Below, one piece after another: positions 1 to 6,539 of a DNA stretch of 21,868 bases. The notes beneath the pieces were generated by a model. That model was not told where the DNA came from. It saw nothing but the letters and a program-made list of their open reading frames with translations, and made no database searches. The stretch lies in contig JAAELZ010000173.1 in assembly GCA_024226105.1 (NCBI GenBank), forward strand, positions 1-21,868, given 5' to 3'. Numbering within the stretch: the first letter of the stretch is position 1; every line of letters starts with the position of its first letter. Both the position numbers and the translations under genes were made by a program. The stretch comes from Pseudomonadota bacterium (GTDB lineage: Bacteria; Pseudomonadota; Gammaproteobacteria; Arenicellales; Poriferihabitantaceae).

Positions 1-1665
1 CAGGAACCATTCTCACACCTGGCAATGGCGATGACCCAGAACCCGACCAGGCTGGCAGAAGCCAACATGAAATTCTTTTCCAGTTCAATGCAGCTGTACA
101 AGAATATGTCTGAGAATTATATGAGCATGTTGATGCCCGGTGCCGACGCAGAGGAAAAAACTCCGTCGGAGTCGTCGGTGATTGCTCCTGCTGCGGATGA
201 TCGTCGTTTCAGGCACGATGCCTGGGAACATCATCCGATTTTCAAGCACATTCGCGATACTTATTTGCTGACTTCTCAGTGGATGCGTGAACTGGTGATA
301 GAAACGGATGGCCTGGATGAATCAACCGCAAAGAAAGTAGAGTTTTTCACCGAGCGGTACCTGGATGCCCTGTCACCGACAAATTTTGCCGCGACTAACC
401 CCGCTGTAATGGAACGCCTGATCGAAACTAAGGGCGCAAGCCTGGTACACGGCATGAAAAACATGCTCGAAGATATCGAGGAAGGCGAAGGACAGCTTAA
501 GATTCGTATGACCGACACCAGCGCATTTACCCTGGGTGAAAATATTGCGACTCTGGCGGGCAAAGTGGTATTTGAGAACCGCATGTTCCAGCTAATTCAG
601 TACAACCCGACTACGCCGAGCGTATTCAAGAAACCGCTGCTGGTCGTGCCGCCCTGGATCAACAAATACTACATTCTTGATCTGCAACCAAAGAACTCCT
701 ACCTCAAGTGGCTGGTCGACCAGGGGCACACCGTGTTCGTTATGTCCTGGGTAAACCCTGACGAAACATACAAAGAGGTTGGATTTGACGAGTATGTTAA
801 GGAAGGCATACTGGCGGCTGTGGAAGCGATCATTGCCGCGACGGGAGAAGAAAAGCTTAACGCAATCGGCTACTGCCTGGGTGGCACTTTGCTCGCGACT
901 ACCCTCGGTTACATGGCGGCCAATGGTGACCAACGAATTTCCAGTGCCACCTTCCTGGCCACCATGATCGACTTTGAAGAACCGGGCGACCTCGGCGTGT
1001 TCATCGGTGAAGAGGAAGTTTCTTCATTGGAGCACATGATGGATGAACGCGGCTATCTGGATGGAGGGGAAATGGCAGGCACCTTCAACCTGCTGCGTGC
1101 AAATGATCTGATATGGTCGTTTTACATCAACAATTACCTGATGGGTAATGATGCACGGCCGTTTGACCTGCTCTACTGGAACTCGGATTCGACCCGTATG
1201 CCGGCCTGTATGCACAGCTTCTACCTGCGCAATATGTATATGCAGAACCTGCTGCGTGAACACGGTGGGCTGGAAATAGACGGTACGCCGATTGACCTGG
1301 CCAAAGTCACGATTCCGGTCTGTTTTGTTTCAGCCAGTGATGATCATATCGCACCCTGGAAATCTACCTATGCAGGTGTCAAGCTGTTCGGCGGTTCCAG
1401 GCGCTTTATCCTGGGCGGCTCGGGCCATATCGCAGGTATTGTCAATCCACCTGAGGCTAATAAGTATGAATATCGCGTCACAAGTCGACCACCGGCGGAT
1501 CCGGAAAAATGGGCTGAAAAAGCCGAGGTACATGAAGGATCATGGTGGCCAGAGTGGCAACGATGGGTGAAAGGTAAATCCGGCAAGCAGGTGGATGTGC
1601 GTATGCCGGGCGATGCTGGCCTCGATACGATAGAAGACGCACCTGGCAGCTACGTAACCAAATAA
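1..1665 (+). CDS. phaC: Class I poly(3-hydroxyalkanoate) synthase PhaC (5' end cut by window)
   Basis: Polymerises 3-hydroxyacyl-CoA (chiefly 3-hydroxybutyryl-CoA) into PHA on the granule surface. The reading frame is open to base 1, and the first in-frame ATG is at 25. Class I synthases are near 590 residues and 546 follow that ATG, so the true start is probably outside the window. Numbering from the ATG at 25, the lipase-like box GYCLGG puts the nucleophile at Cys284, Asp440 lies in DDHIAPW, and His468 lies in GGSGHIAG. The spacings (156 and 28) match the Cys/Asp/His triad of the Cupriavidus enzyme closely. PhaC_N occupies roughly residues 65-235 and the alpha/beta-hydrolase core follows. 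No PhaE partner is visible, which supports class I over class III. It lies upstream of phaR on the same strand. Identification is firm; only the start is unresolved. Confidence 0.95.
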   Translation, partial: QEPFSHLAMAMTQNPTRLAEANMKFFSSSMQLYKNMSENYMSMLMPGADAEEKTPSESSVIAPAADDRRFRHDAWEHHPIFKHIRDTYLLTSQWMRELVIETDGLDESTAKKVEFFTERYLDALSPTNFAATNPAVMERLIETKGASLVHGMKNMLEDIEEGEGQLKIRMTDTSAFTLGENIATLAGKVVFENRMFQLIQYNPTTPSVFKKPLLVVPPWINKYYILDLQPKNSYLKWLVDQGHTVFVMSWVNPDETYKEVGFDEYVKEGILAAVEAIIAATGEEKLNAIGYCLGGTLLATTLGYMAANGDQRISSATFLATMIDFEEPGDLGVFIGEEEVSSLEHMMDERGYLDGGEMAGTFNLLRANDLIWSFYINNYLMGNDARPFDLLYWNSDSTRMPACMHSFYLRNMYMQNLLREHGGLEIDGTPIDLAKVTIPVCFVSASDDHIAPWKSTYAGVKLFGGSRRFILGGSGHIAGIVNPPEANKYEYRVTSRPPADPEKWAEKAEVHEGSWWPEWQRWVKGKSGKQVDVRMPGDAGLDTIEDAPGSYVTK

Positions 1666-1674
1666 TCACTCGTC

Positions 1675-1704
1675 GCCCTGAAGGCCGATTCCGGCCTGCA
1701 GGGC
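1675..1704 (+). terminator. Hairpin behind phaC, possible terminator
   Basis: GCCCTG pairs with CAGGGC and, after one mismatch, AGGCC pairs with GGCCT around a six-base loop. It begins 9 bases after the phaC stop. Only a weak T-rich tail (TTATTG) follows, so it may slow or stop transcription, or protect the mRNA 3' end, rather than terminate strongly. Its right arm overlaps the start of the phaB fossil. Confidence 0.5.
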
Positions 1705-1757
1705 TTATTGCTACCGATTCGACGCTGAACATTAACGGTGGCCAACCTGTTTTTTAA
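1698..1757 (+). pseudogene. 3' fossil of an acetoacetyl-CoA reductase (phaB) between phaC and phaR
   Basis: Translating from 1698 gives about 19 codons and a stop: AGLIATDSTLNINGGQPVF. This lines up with the C-terminus of the intact phaB copy at 3758-4480 (AGFITGSTLSINGGQHMY), with one extra residue. It carries the short-chain dehydrogenase C-terminal signature S-T-L-x-I-N-G-G. No start codon or upstream SDR sequence remains; phaC ends just before it. I read it as the tail of a deleted phaB. In the Cupriavidus phaC-phaA-phaB-phaR arrangement, phaB sits immediately before phaR, exactly where this tail lies. Short length is the main caveat. Confidence 0.7.
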
Positions 1758-1772
1758 TAGTCCCGGGTACTT

Positions 1773-1808
1773 TATACTCCAACTCTTGTTAATACTTTCG
1801 ATATCGGA
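1773..1808 (+). promoter_or_regulatory. Possible -10 (TATACT) and ribosome binding site for phaR
   Basis: TATACT at 1773-1778 is a fair -10 box, but the region 17 bases upstream (run of T) is a poor -35. GGAG at 1805-1808 sits eight bases before the TTG at 1817 and fixes that TTG as the phaR start. Promoter assignment is weak; the ribosome binding site is convincing. Confidence 0.4.
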
Positions 1809-1816
1809 GCAGTACT

Positions 1817-2275
1817 TTGAGGACAATCAAAAAATACCCGAATAGACGACTCTACGATACTAAGGAAAGCAAATACATCACACTGGCGCGCGTCGCCGAA
1901 CTCGCGAAGCAACAGGAACCGTTTAAGGTTATTGACACGGAAAGCAGCAAAGATCTCACGCGTAGTGTACTGCTGCAAATCGTTATGGAGCAGGAAGGGT
2001 CCGACCAGGCGATGTTTTCGGCTGATCTACTATCTGAATTGATTGGCTATTATGGCAATACTGTCCCAAGCCTGTTCAGCGAGTACATGCAAAACAGTCT
2101 CAAATCCTTTACCGAAGGACAGCACCAACTTTGCAATCAGTTCAATGCGGACTCTATGAAGGTCTTTCAAAAAATGGCTGATGACAACATGGAAGCATGG
2201 CGGTCGATACAGGATAATTTTCTCCAGATGGGCGGCCCTGATCTGGGAGACAAGGACGACAAAGACAGGAAATAG
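1817..2275 (+). CDS. phaR: PHB-responsive transcriptional regulator PhaR
   Basis: PhaR proteins bind both nascent PHB and DNA, and repress phasin and PHA genes until polymer accumulates. The N-terminus contains TIKKYPNRRLYDTKESKYI, the hallmark of the PHB/PHA accumulation regulator DNA-binding domain (roughly residues 2-62). A second domain (about 65-130) has the family pattern around the FSADLLSELIGYYG and SLFSEYMQNSL segments. At 152 residues it is short but within the family range, and it ends in a charged tail rich in Asp and Lys. The start is TTG, chosen because translation from it begins directly with the conserved N-terminus and a GGAG lies eight bases upstream. A phaB fossil precedes it and phaB copy 1 follows, whose promoter carries likely PhaR sites. 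Assignment is strong by domain; targets are inferred. Confidence 0.93.
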   Translation: MRTIKKYPNRRLYDTKESKYITLARVAELAKQQEPFKVIDTESSKDLTRSVLLQIVMEQEGSDQAMFSADLLSELIGYYGNTVPSLFSEYMQNSLKSFTEGQHQLCNQFNADSMKVFQKMADDNMEAWRSIQDNFLQMGGPDLGDKDDKDRK

Positions 2276-2326
2276 TTCGAACCCGGTTGGCAATCAAATA
2301 CTGCGCAACCCTGGTAGACCGCTTTT

Positions 2327-2356
2327 AGGGAATTTAAATTCCCTGCAAGGTTTTTC
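2327..2356 (+). terminator. 18-bp palindrome AGGGAATTTAAATTCCCT with T-run, likely terminator of phaR
   Basis: A perfect palindrome (2327-2344) lies about 50 bases after the phaR stop and is followed by GCAAGGTTTTT. As RNA it gives a six-base-pair stem (AGGGAA/TTCCCT) with an AU-rich loop. The T-run is separated by six bases, so it is not a textbook intrinsic terminator. An operator role is the alternative. Confidence 0.4.
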
Positions 2357-2389
2357 ACTGGCGAACCTCCAATTCTTAGCACTTTTTAC

Positions 2390-2417
2390 TTGACTCTCGC
2401 TGAGATTTTGTTATTGT
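2390..2417 (+). promoter_or_regulatory. Sigma-70-like promoter of phaB copy 1
   Basis: TTGACT (2390-2395) and TATTGT (2412-2417) are separated by 16 bases, giving five of six and four of six consensus matches. It is 55 bases upstream of the phaB start and is the best promoter-like pair in the interval. The -10 box overlaps the first copy of the TTGTGCGATGCA repeat. Confidence 0.55.
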
Positions 2418-2444
2418 GCGATGCAGCAATTGTGCGATGCACAA
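2413..2444 (+). promoter_or_regulatory. Tandem operator-like repeats over the phaB promoter (candidate PhaR sites)
   Basis: ATTGTGCGATGCA occurs at 2413-2425 and again at 2429-2441, spaced 16 bases. The second copy extends into a perfect inverted repeat, TTGTGC-GAT-GCACAA (2430-2444), and both have the TGC-N3-GCA core. PhaR sites described in other Proteobacteria are TGC/GCA-type dyads, so with phaR adjacent this is the natural candidate. The position over the -10 and the expected start site predicts repression. Confidence 0.6.
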
Positions 2445-2472
2445 TTTTTAATTTTAACTATATGGGGTGTTT

Positions 2473-3222
2473 ATGTCTGATCAAAAAATTGCGCTGGTTA
2501 CGGGTGGTGTAGGCGGGATCGGTACGGCTGTTTGCCAATCATTGGTAAAACAGGGTGTTCGAGTTTTTGCAAACTATTATCCGGCGGAAGCTGAACAGGC
2601 CACAGCGTGGCAGGCGCAGCAGAAAGCAGCTGGTTACGACATTGAGATAATAGCGGCAGATGTGTCTTCGTACGAAGCATGCGAAGAAATGGTTGCCGCC
2701 ATTGCTGAGCAAGCCGGTTTGGTCGATATACTCGTCAACGGAGCCGGCATTACGCGTGATTCATCCATGAAAAACATGGACAAAGACAGCTGGAACGCCG
2801 TGATCAATACCAATCTCAATAGCGTTTACAATGTCACCAAGCAGGTCTTTGAAGGGATGACCGCGCGGGGTACTGGTCGTATTATCAATATTTCTTCTGT
2901 AAACGGGCAACGTGGCCAGTTCGGGCAGGCAAACTATGCGAGTGCAAAAGCCGGTCTGCATGGCTTTACCATGTCTCTGGCACAGGAAGGCGCCGCCAAG
3001 GGCGTGACTGTCAACACAATTTCACCGGGATATATTTCGACCGCAATGACACAGGCCATTCCAGAGGATATCCGTGACAAGATCGTTGCCGGCATCCCGG
3101 CGAAGAAAATGGGCCAACCGGAAGACATTGCAAATGCAATCAGTTTCTTGTCAAGCGAATCTGCCAGCTACATAACCGGGGCGAACCTGCCTGTAAATGG
3201 CGGCCTGTTCATGAGCTTTTAA
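2473..3222 (+). CDS. phaB: Acetoacetyl-CoA reductase (PhaB), copy 1
   Basis: Reduces acetoacetyl-CoA to (R)-3-hydroxybutyryl-CoA, normally with NADPH. It is a 249-residue classical short-chain dehydrogenase: Rossmann motif TGGVGGIG near residues 10-17, NGAGITRDSS near 89-98, the catalytic Ser in NISSVNGQ (about 141-142), and Tyr155 and Lys159 in the YASAK motif. NISSVNGQRGQFGQANY and SPGYIST are PhaB-type signatures. The ATG at 2473 is chosen because GGGG lies five bases upstream; an in-frame GTG at 2467 would add two residues without a ribosome binding site. It has its own promoter with putative PhaR operators. A thiolase fossil follows in the same frame right after its stop. The C-terminus (GGLFMSF) differs from copy 2. 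Confidence 0.93.
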   Translation: MSDQKIALVTGGVGGIGTAVCQSLVKQGVRVFANYYPAEAEQATAWQAQQKAAGYDIEIIAADVSSYEACEEMVAAIAEQAGLVDILVNGAGITRDSSMKNMDKDSWNAVINTNLNSVYNVTKQVFEGMTARGTGRIINISSVNGQRGQFGQANYASAKAGLHGFTMSLAQEGAAKGVTVNTISPGYISTAMTQAIPEDIRDKIVAGIPAKKMGQPEDIANAISFLSSESASYITGANLPVNGGLFMSF

Positions 3223-3393
3223 AGTGTTGGCAAATCAAACCCGGTGCCTGAGAGCCATCCAATCGGTGTCACGGGTGGTGTTCTGACCTTCAGATCGCTG
3301 TACGAATTGCAACGCATCTGCGGTCGGTACGGCCTGGTCAGTATGTGTATCGGTGTCGGTCAGGGCATCGCAGCAGCATTCGAACGCCTGTAA
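3223..3393 (+). pseudogene. 3' fossil of a thiolase (acetyl-CoA acyltransferase)
   Basis: Directly after the phaB stop, the same frame reads about 56 codons to a TAA at 3391-3393. The sequence has thiolase C-terminal features in order: NPVPESHPIGVTGG corresponds to the NGGAxAxGHPxGxTG loop with the catalytic His retained but the preceding Gly changed to Ser, then LYELQRICGRYG, then SMCIGVGQGIAAAFERL with the catalytic Cys. No start codon or the N-terminal 85 % of the enzyme is present. CIGVGQGIA is closer to the PcaF/PaaJ-type thiolases than to the intact PhaA here, which ends CIGGGMGIAMCVE, so it is not simply a duplicate of that gene. It is most simply a deletion remnant whose junction lies at the phaB stop. 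Confidence 0.82.
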
Positions 3394-3420
3394 AGATTTT
3401 TATATCCTCCTCCTATTGCC

Positions 3421-3452
3421 CTGCCACGGTTTTTACCACGGCAGGTTTTTTC
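3421..3452 (+). terminator. Rho-independent terminator closing the phaB/thiolase-fossil unit
   Basis: CTGCC pairs with GGCAG and GGT with ACC around a TTTT loop, with a two-by-two internal mismatch, followed by GTTTTTTCC. It sits 28 bases after the thiolase fossil stop, so the original 3' end of that transcript seems to have been kept. Confidence 0.7.
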
Positions 3453-3757
3453 CTGTCGTCTTGATTAGTGCCAGATCACTCATTTGATAGGCCTCAATTC
3501 CTTCAGGTCGCAAACCGCACTTCCCCGCACAAGCTTTTGCTCTACTCTCCATTGTGTTGGTCGGTCTTATTCACCACAAAATGGTCCGACACAGATCGAC
3601 CTTTTGGGTACCATGCAATACCACGGGGGTACGAATACCCCCTTCTGACATGGGCAGGTCGAGGTTTCCTGTCCGGCCCCCGCAACGCCTGCAATCATAC
3701 CTTCGCTCCCCGAAGGATGTGACAGGATTCAGGCACCTGCCACATACAATAAGACAA
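3453..3757. other. Non-coding convergent interval between phaB copy 1 and phaB copy 2
   Basis: No convincing gene lies here. It holds two strong dyads. GGGGGTA-CGAA-TACCCCC (3625-3642) would form a UUCG-loop hairpin in leftward RNA. CCTTCG-CTCCC-CGAAGG (3700-3716) lies about 40 bases past the stop of phaB copy 2. Either could end or protect the leftward transcript, but neither has a T-run on that strand. Confidence 0.4.
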
Positions 3758-4480
3758 CTAGTACATATGCTGTCCACCATTGATAGACAAGGTAGAACCA
3801 GTGATGAAACCGGCATCATCCGACGCCAGAAACACGACGCCACGGGCGATCTCGTCGGCCTCGCCCAACCGGCCAACCGGTATTTTCGCGACGATCTTTT
3901 CCAGCACATTCTCAGGCACCGCACGGACCATTTCCGTCGCAATGTAACCCGGCGCTATAGCGTTCACCGTAATATTTTTTGCGGCGCCTTCCTGGGCCAG
4001 GGCTTTGGTAAATCCATGGATACCCGATTTGGCAGCAGCATAGTTGACCTGTCCATACTGTCCCGCCTGCCCATTTATCGAGCCAATATTGACAATACGC
4101 CCAAAGTTGCGTTCGCGCATTCCATCGATAACCGCGCGGCACATATTGAAGCAGGAAGCCAGGTTAGTCTGAATGACCTGGTCCCATTGTTCAAACGTCA
4201 TTTTATGCATCGTTCCATCGCGAGTAATACCCGCATTGTTTATCAAAATTTCAATCGATCCAAGATCATTTTCGATCTGTCTTACTGTCTCCTGGCAGGC
4301 ATCGAAATCTCCTACGTCGAACTTGTAAGTTGGTACACCACTTCTTTCAGTAAATAGTTTGGCCGCCTCGTCATTTCCCGCATATGTGGCAATAACATTA
4401 CAACCGGCATCTTTTAACGCAAAACATATAGCCTCTCCGATACCACGGGTACCGCCTGTTACTACAGCTAATCTAGCCAT
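3758..4480 (-). CDS. phaB: Acetoacetyl-CoA reductase (PhaB), copy 2
   Basis: Second short-chain dehydrogenase for acetoacetyl-CoA to (R)-3-hydroxybutyryl-CoA, 240 residues. Motifs: TGGTRGIG (8-15), NNAGITRDGT (81-90), Ser134 in NIGSINGQ, Tyr147 and Lys151 in YAAAK, then APGYIATEMV and the C-terminus SINGGQHMY. The Arg in TGGTRGIG fits an NADPH-using enzyme of this family (inference). GGAG stands seven bases before the ATG. It lies 132 bases downstream of phaA on the same strand and is the last gene of the leftward lactate/pyruvate/PHB series. It is clearly diverged from copy 1, so the two are not a recent duplication. The phaB fossil behind phaC resembles this copy more than copy 1. A FabG-type role is possible, but the PhaB-specific segments argue against it. 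Confidence 0.92.
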   Translation of the reverse strand: MARLAVVTGGTRGIGEAICFALKDAGCNVIATYAGNDEAAKLFTERSGVPTYKFDVGDFDACQETVRQIENDLGSIEILINNAGITRDGTMHKMTFEQWDQVIQTNLASCFNMCRAVIDGMRERNFGRIVNIGSINGQAGQYGQVNYAAAKSGIHGFTKALAQEGAAKNITVNAIAPGYIATEMVRAVPENVLEKIVAKIPVGRLGEADEIARGVVFLASDDAGFITGSTLSINGGQHMY

Positions 4481-4523
4481 GATTTTCTCCTGCTCAATAA
4501 ATTTTAAACATTGCTACTTATTC

Positions 4524-4595
4524 GGTAAGTATTACTCTTACCATAAAAAACACAAAATATTTAGATATTCATCAGCAATACCAGTTGGATTGCTG
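4524..4595 (-). promoter_or_regulatory. Dyads in the phaA-phaB leader
   Basis: Two inverted repeats lie in the 132-base gap. CAGCAAT/ATTGCTG (4573-4595) has a CCA/TGG inner extension, so the RNA would form a roughly ten-pair hairpin 19 bases past the phaA stop. GGTAAG-N7-CTTACC (4524-4542) lies 44 bases upstream of the phaB ATG in AT-rich DNA and has the look of an operator. They may set the phaA:phaB transcript ratio; function is inferred. Confidence 0.35.
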
Positions 4596-4612
4596 CGTAA
4601 GGGTGGGAGTTT

Positions 4613-5797
4613 TCATCCTCGCTCGACACACATGGCGATACCCATGCCACCACCAATGCATAGGGTAACTAGGCCTTTTTGGGCATCACGTTTTTGCATT
4701 TCATGGAGCAGCGTTACCAGCACGCGTGTTCCCGAAGCGCCGATGGGATGCCCCAACGCGATAGCACCGCCATTCACGTTGACCTTATTTGTATCCCAAC
4801 CCATATCCTTGTTGACCGCACAGGCCTGTGCGGCAAATGCTTCGTTTGCCTCGATAAGGTCGAGTTCTTCCACTTTCCAGCCGGCCTTTCTTAGAGCAAG
4901 TTGGCTGGCTGGCACCGGCCCCGAGCCCATTACAGCCGGGTCAACGCCAGCGCTGGCCCAGGAAGCAATGCGCGCCAATGGCGTTACGCCGCGCGATTGC
5001 GCTGTCGCTTCACTCATCAATACCGCGGCAGCCGCCCCATCGTTCAGTCCCGAGGCATTACCGGCAGTCACCGAACCATCGCGCTGGAAGGCGGGTCGAA
5101 GTTTACTCAGCGTCTCCAGCGTAGTGCCGTGCTTGGGGTGTTCGTCGGTATCGATCACGTTTTCACCCTTGCGGGTTTTCACCGTCACCGGCACAATCTC
5201 GTCAATAAATTTACCGGCTTTCTGCGCCGCCTCTGCCTTTTGCTGGGAAGCTGCCGCAAAGGCATCCTGCGCATCGCGCGAGATCTCCCACTGCGCCGCC
5301 ACATTTTCCGCGGTGGCGCCCATATGGTAGTCATTGAAGGCATCCCACAGGCCATCCTTGATCATACTGTCAATAAACTCAAGCGATCCCATTTTCTGAC
5401 CATTGCGCAGGTGGGCACAATGAGCCGACAAACTCATGCTCTCCTGGCCACCGGCAACGACAATGTCGCTATCTCCAGCCATAATTGCCTGCCTGCCCAT
5501 GGCTACCGAACGCACACCGGAGCCGCATACCTGGTTAATGGTAACCGCTGTGCTTTCACTCGGGATACCGGCACCAATAGCAGCCTGCCTTGCCGGATTT
5601 TGACCGGTTCCGGCGGCCAGCACCTGCCCCATGATCACTTCGGAAACCTCGTCGGATTCGACCCTGGCACGCCTCAGTGCCTCTTCGATGGCTATTTTCC
5701 CAAGTTCGCTTGCGGGTAGTGAAGCAAGGCCGCCGTTAAAAGCACCCACCGCCGTGCGTACCGCACTGGTAATGACTACATCAGTATTGTTACTCAT
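4613..5797 (-). CDS. phaA: Acetyl-CoA acetyltransferase (beta-ketothiolase) PhaA
   Basis: Condenses two acetyl-CoA into acetoacetyl-CoA, the first committed step of PHB synthesis. It has 394 residues, the usual length. The acylated nucleophile is Cys91 in NQVCGSG; His350 lies in GHPIGASG and Cys380 in CIGGGMG. These are each offset by two from the Zoogloea enzyme (89, 348, 378). YHMGATAEN, GNASGLNDGAAA and EANEAFAAQA are thiolase I signatures and the whole chain follows the PhaA branch. GGAGAG lies ten bases before the ATG. It is 86 bases downstream of lutC on the same strand, so it could be reached by the long upstream transcript, but the AT-rich gap could also hold its own promoter. A FadA-type degradative thiolase is unlikely because of the adjacent phaB. 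Confidence 0.95.
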   Translation of the reverse strand: MSNNTDVVITSAVRTAVGAFNGGLASLPASELGKIAIEEALRRARVESDEVSEVIMGQVLAAGTGQNPARQAAIGAGIPSESTAVTINQVCGSGVRSVAMGRQAIMAGDSDIVVAGGQESMSLSAHCAHLRNGQKMGSLEFIDSMIKDGLWDAFNDYHMGATAENVAAQWEISRDAQDAFAAASQQKAEAAQKAGKFIDEIVPVTVKTRKGENVIDTDEHPKHGTTLETLSKLRPAFQRDGSVTAGNASGLNDGAAAAVLMSEATAQSRGVTPLARIASWASAGVDPAVMGSGPVPASQLALRKAGWKVEELDLIEANEAFAAQACAVNKDMGWDTNKVNVNGGAIALGHPIGASGTRVLVTLLHEMQKRDAQKGLVTLCIGGGMGIAMCVERG

Positions 5798-5883
5798 AAT
5801 TTTTTCTCTCCAGGTTATATATGTTCATGTTTACTGTATGAAATTCAGTGTAATAGTATGATTTAAAATCGAATATCGAAACT

Positions 5884-6537
5884 TTAGTTAGCATTCCCTT
5901 CGGAAATCAGGATGACGTGTAGATCCCGCGGCCCATGGGCACCAATCTGCAGTGTCTGCTCCACGTCTGCCGTCTTTGAAGGGCCGGTAATAAAATTGAC
6001 GCTTCGCGGTATCTCCCCCAGAACGCGCAACTTCATCCAGACATCTTCGATATGGGAGACAAGCTGATCCTTGCTAATCACAACGATATGCACGTCCGGT
6101 AAAAAGTTGAGTGTGGTGGGGCTATGATCGCTGGAAAGCAGTACTACGCTGCCAGTTTCCGCTACCGCACAAAAAGCAGGTGTTACACTGACCAGATGCT
6201 CACCTCGTGTATTGCCAAAACTGACATGCAGTTCTTCTCCCCAGCTCATTTCCTGTAATTTCGGGGCCACGCGGATGTTTGTTGTCAGCCCGCGAGCCTG
6301 CAAATAGCGGCTAATCACAGCGGATGCCTCGTCTGGTTTATCAATTTTTTCGAGGGAACCGCCACCCAGCGCCAGCTTTTGCTCAAAGCTCTCGATCAGG
6401 CTGCCAGTGAGCGCTGGGCGGATCATTGCCGGAGGTTGCTCGATACGTTGATCCAGTTCAGCCTGCCACTCACCCTCTCGCACATCGGATACAGCGTCTC
6501 TAACTTTGGCCAATATGTGATTTCTTGCTGCCCTCAT
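5884..6537 (-). CDS. lutC: Lactate utilization protein LutC (LUD domain)
   Basis: Part of the LutABC (YkgEFG-type) complex that oxidises L-lactate to pyruvate through iron-sulfur clusters in many bacteria. The product is a single LUD/DUF162 domain. Visible family features are AVAETGSVVLLSSDHSP, a central LPDVHIVVISKDQLV, and the C-terminal FITGPSKTADVEQTLQIGAHGP segment. It has no cysteine cluster, as expected for LutC. Start choice: GGAGG inside the lutB end lies nine bases before the ATG at 6537. An ATG at 6543 overlaps the lutB stop as ATGA, and a longer frame opens at 6567. I prefer 6537, with 6543 almost as likely. Translation is evidently coupled to lutB. Confidence 0.9.
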   Translation of the reverse strand: MRAARNHILAKVRDAVSDVREGEWQAELDQRIEQPPAMIRPALTGSLIESFEQKLALGGGSLEKIDKPDEASAVISRYLQARGLTTNIRVAPKLQEMSWGEELHVSFGNTRGEHLVSVTPAFCAVAETGSVVLLSSDHSPTTLNFLPDVHIVVISKDQLVSHIEDVWMKLRVLGEIPRSVNFITGPSKTADVEQTLQIGAHGPRDLHVILISEGNAN

Positions 6538-6539
6538 AC

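Noticed and set aside
3600..3680. tRNA or tRNA fragment: GGGGGTACGAATACCCCC resembles a T-arm
   Set aside because: The loop has the wrong length for a T-loop and no matching acceptor, D or anticodon arms are found on either strand.
3554..5330. Long + strand open frames across phaB copy 2 and phaA (3554-4357 and 4359-5330)
   Set aside because: Both lie opposite genes with intact catalytic residues, have no recognisable motifs and no good start signals.
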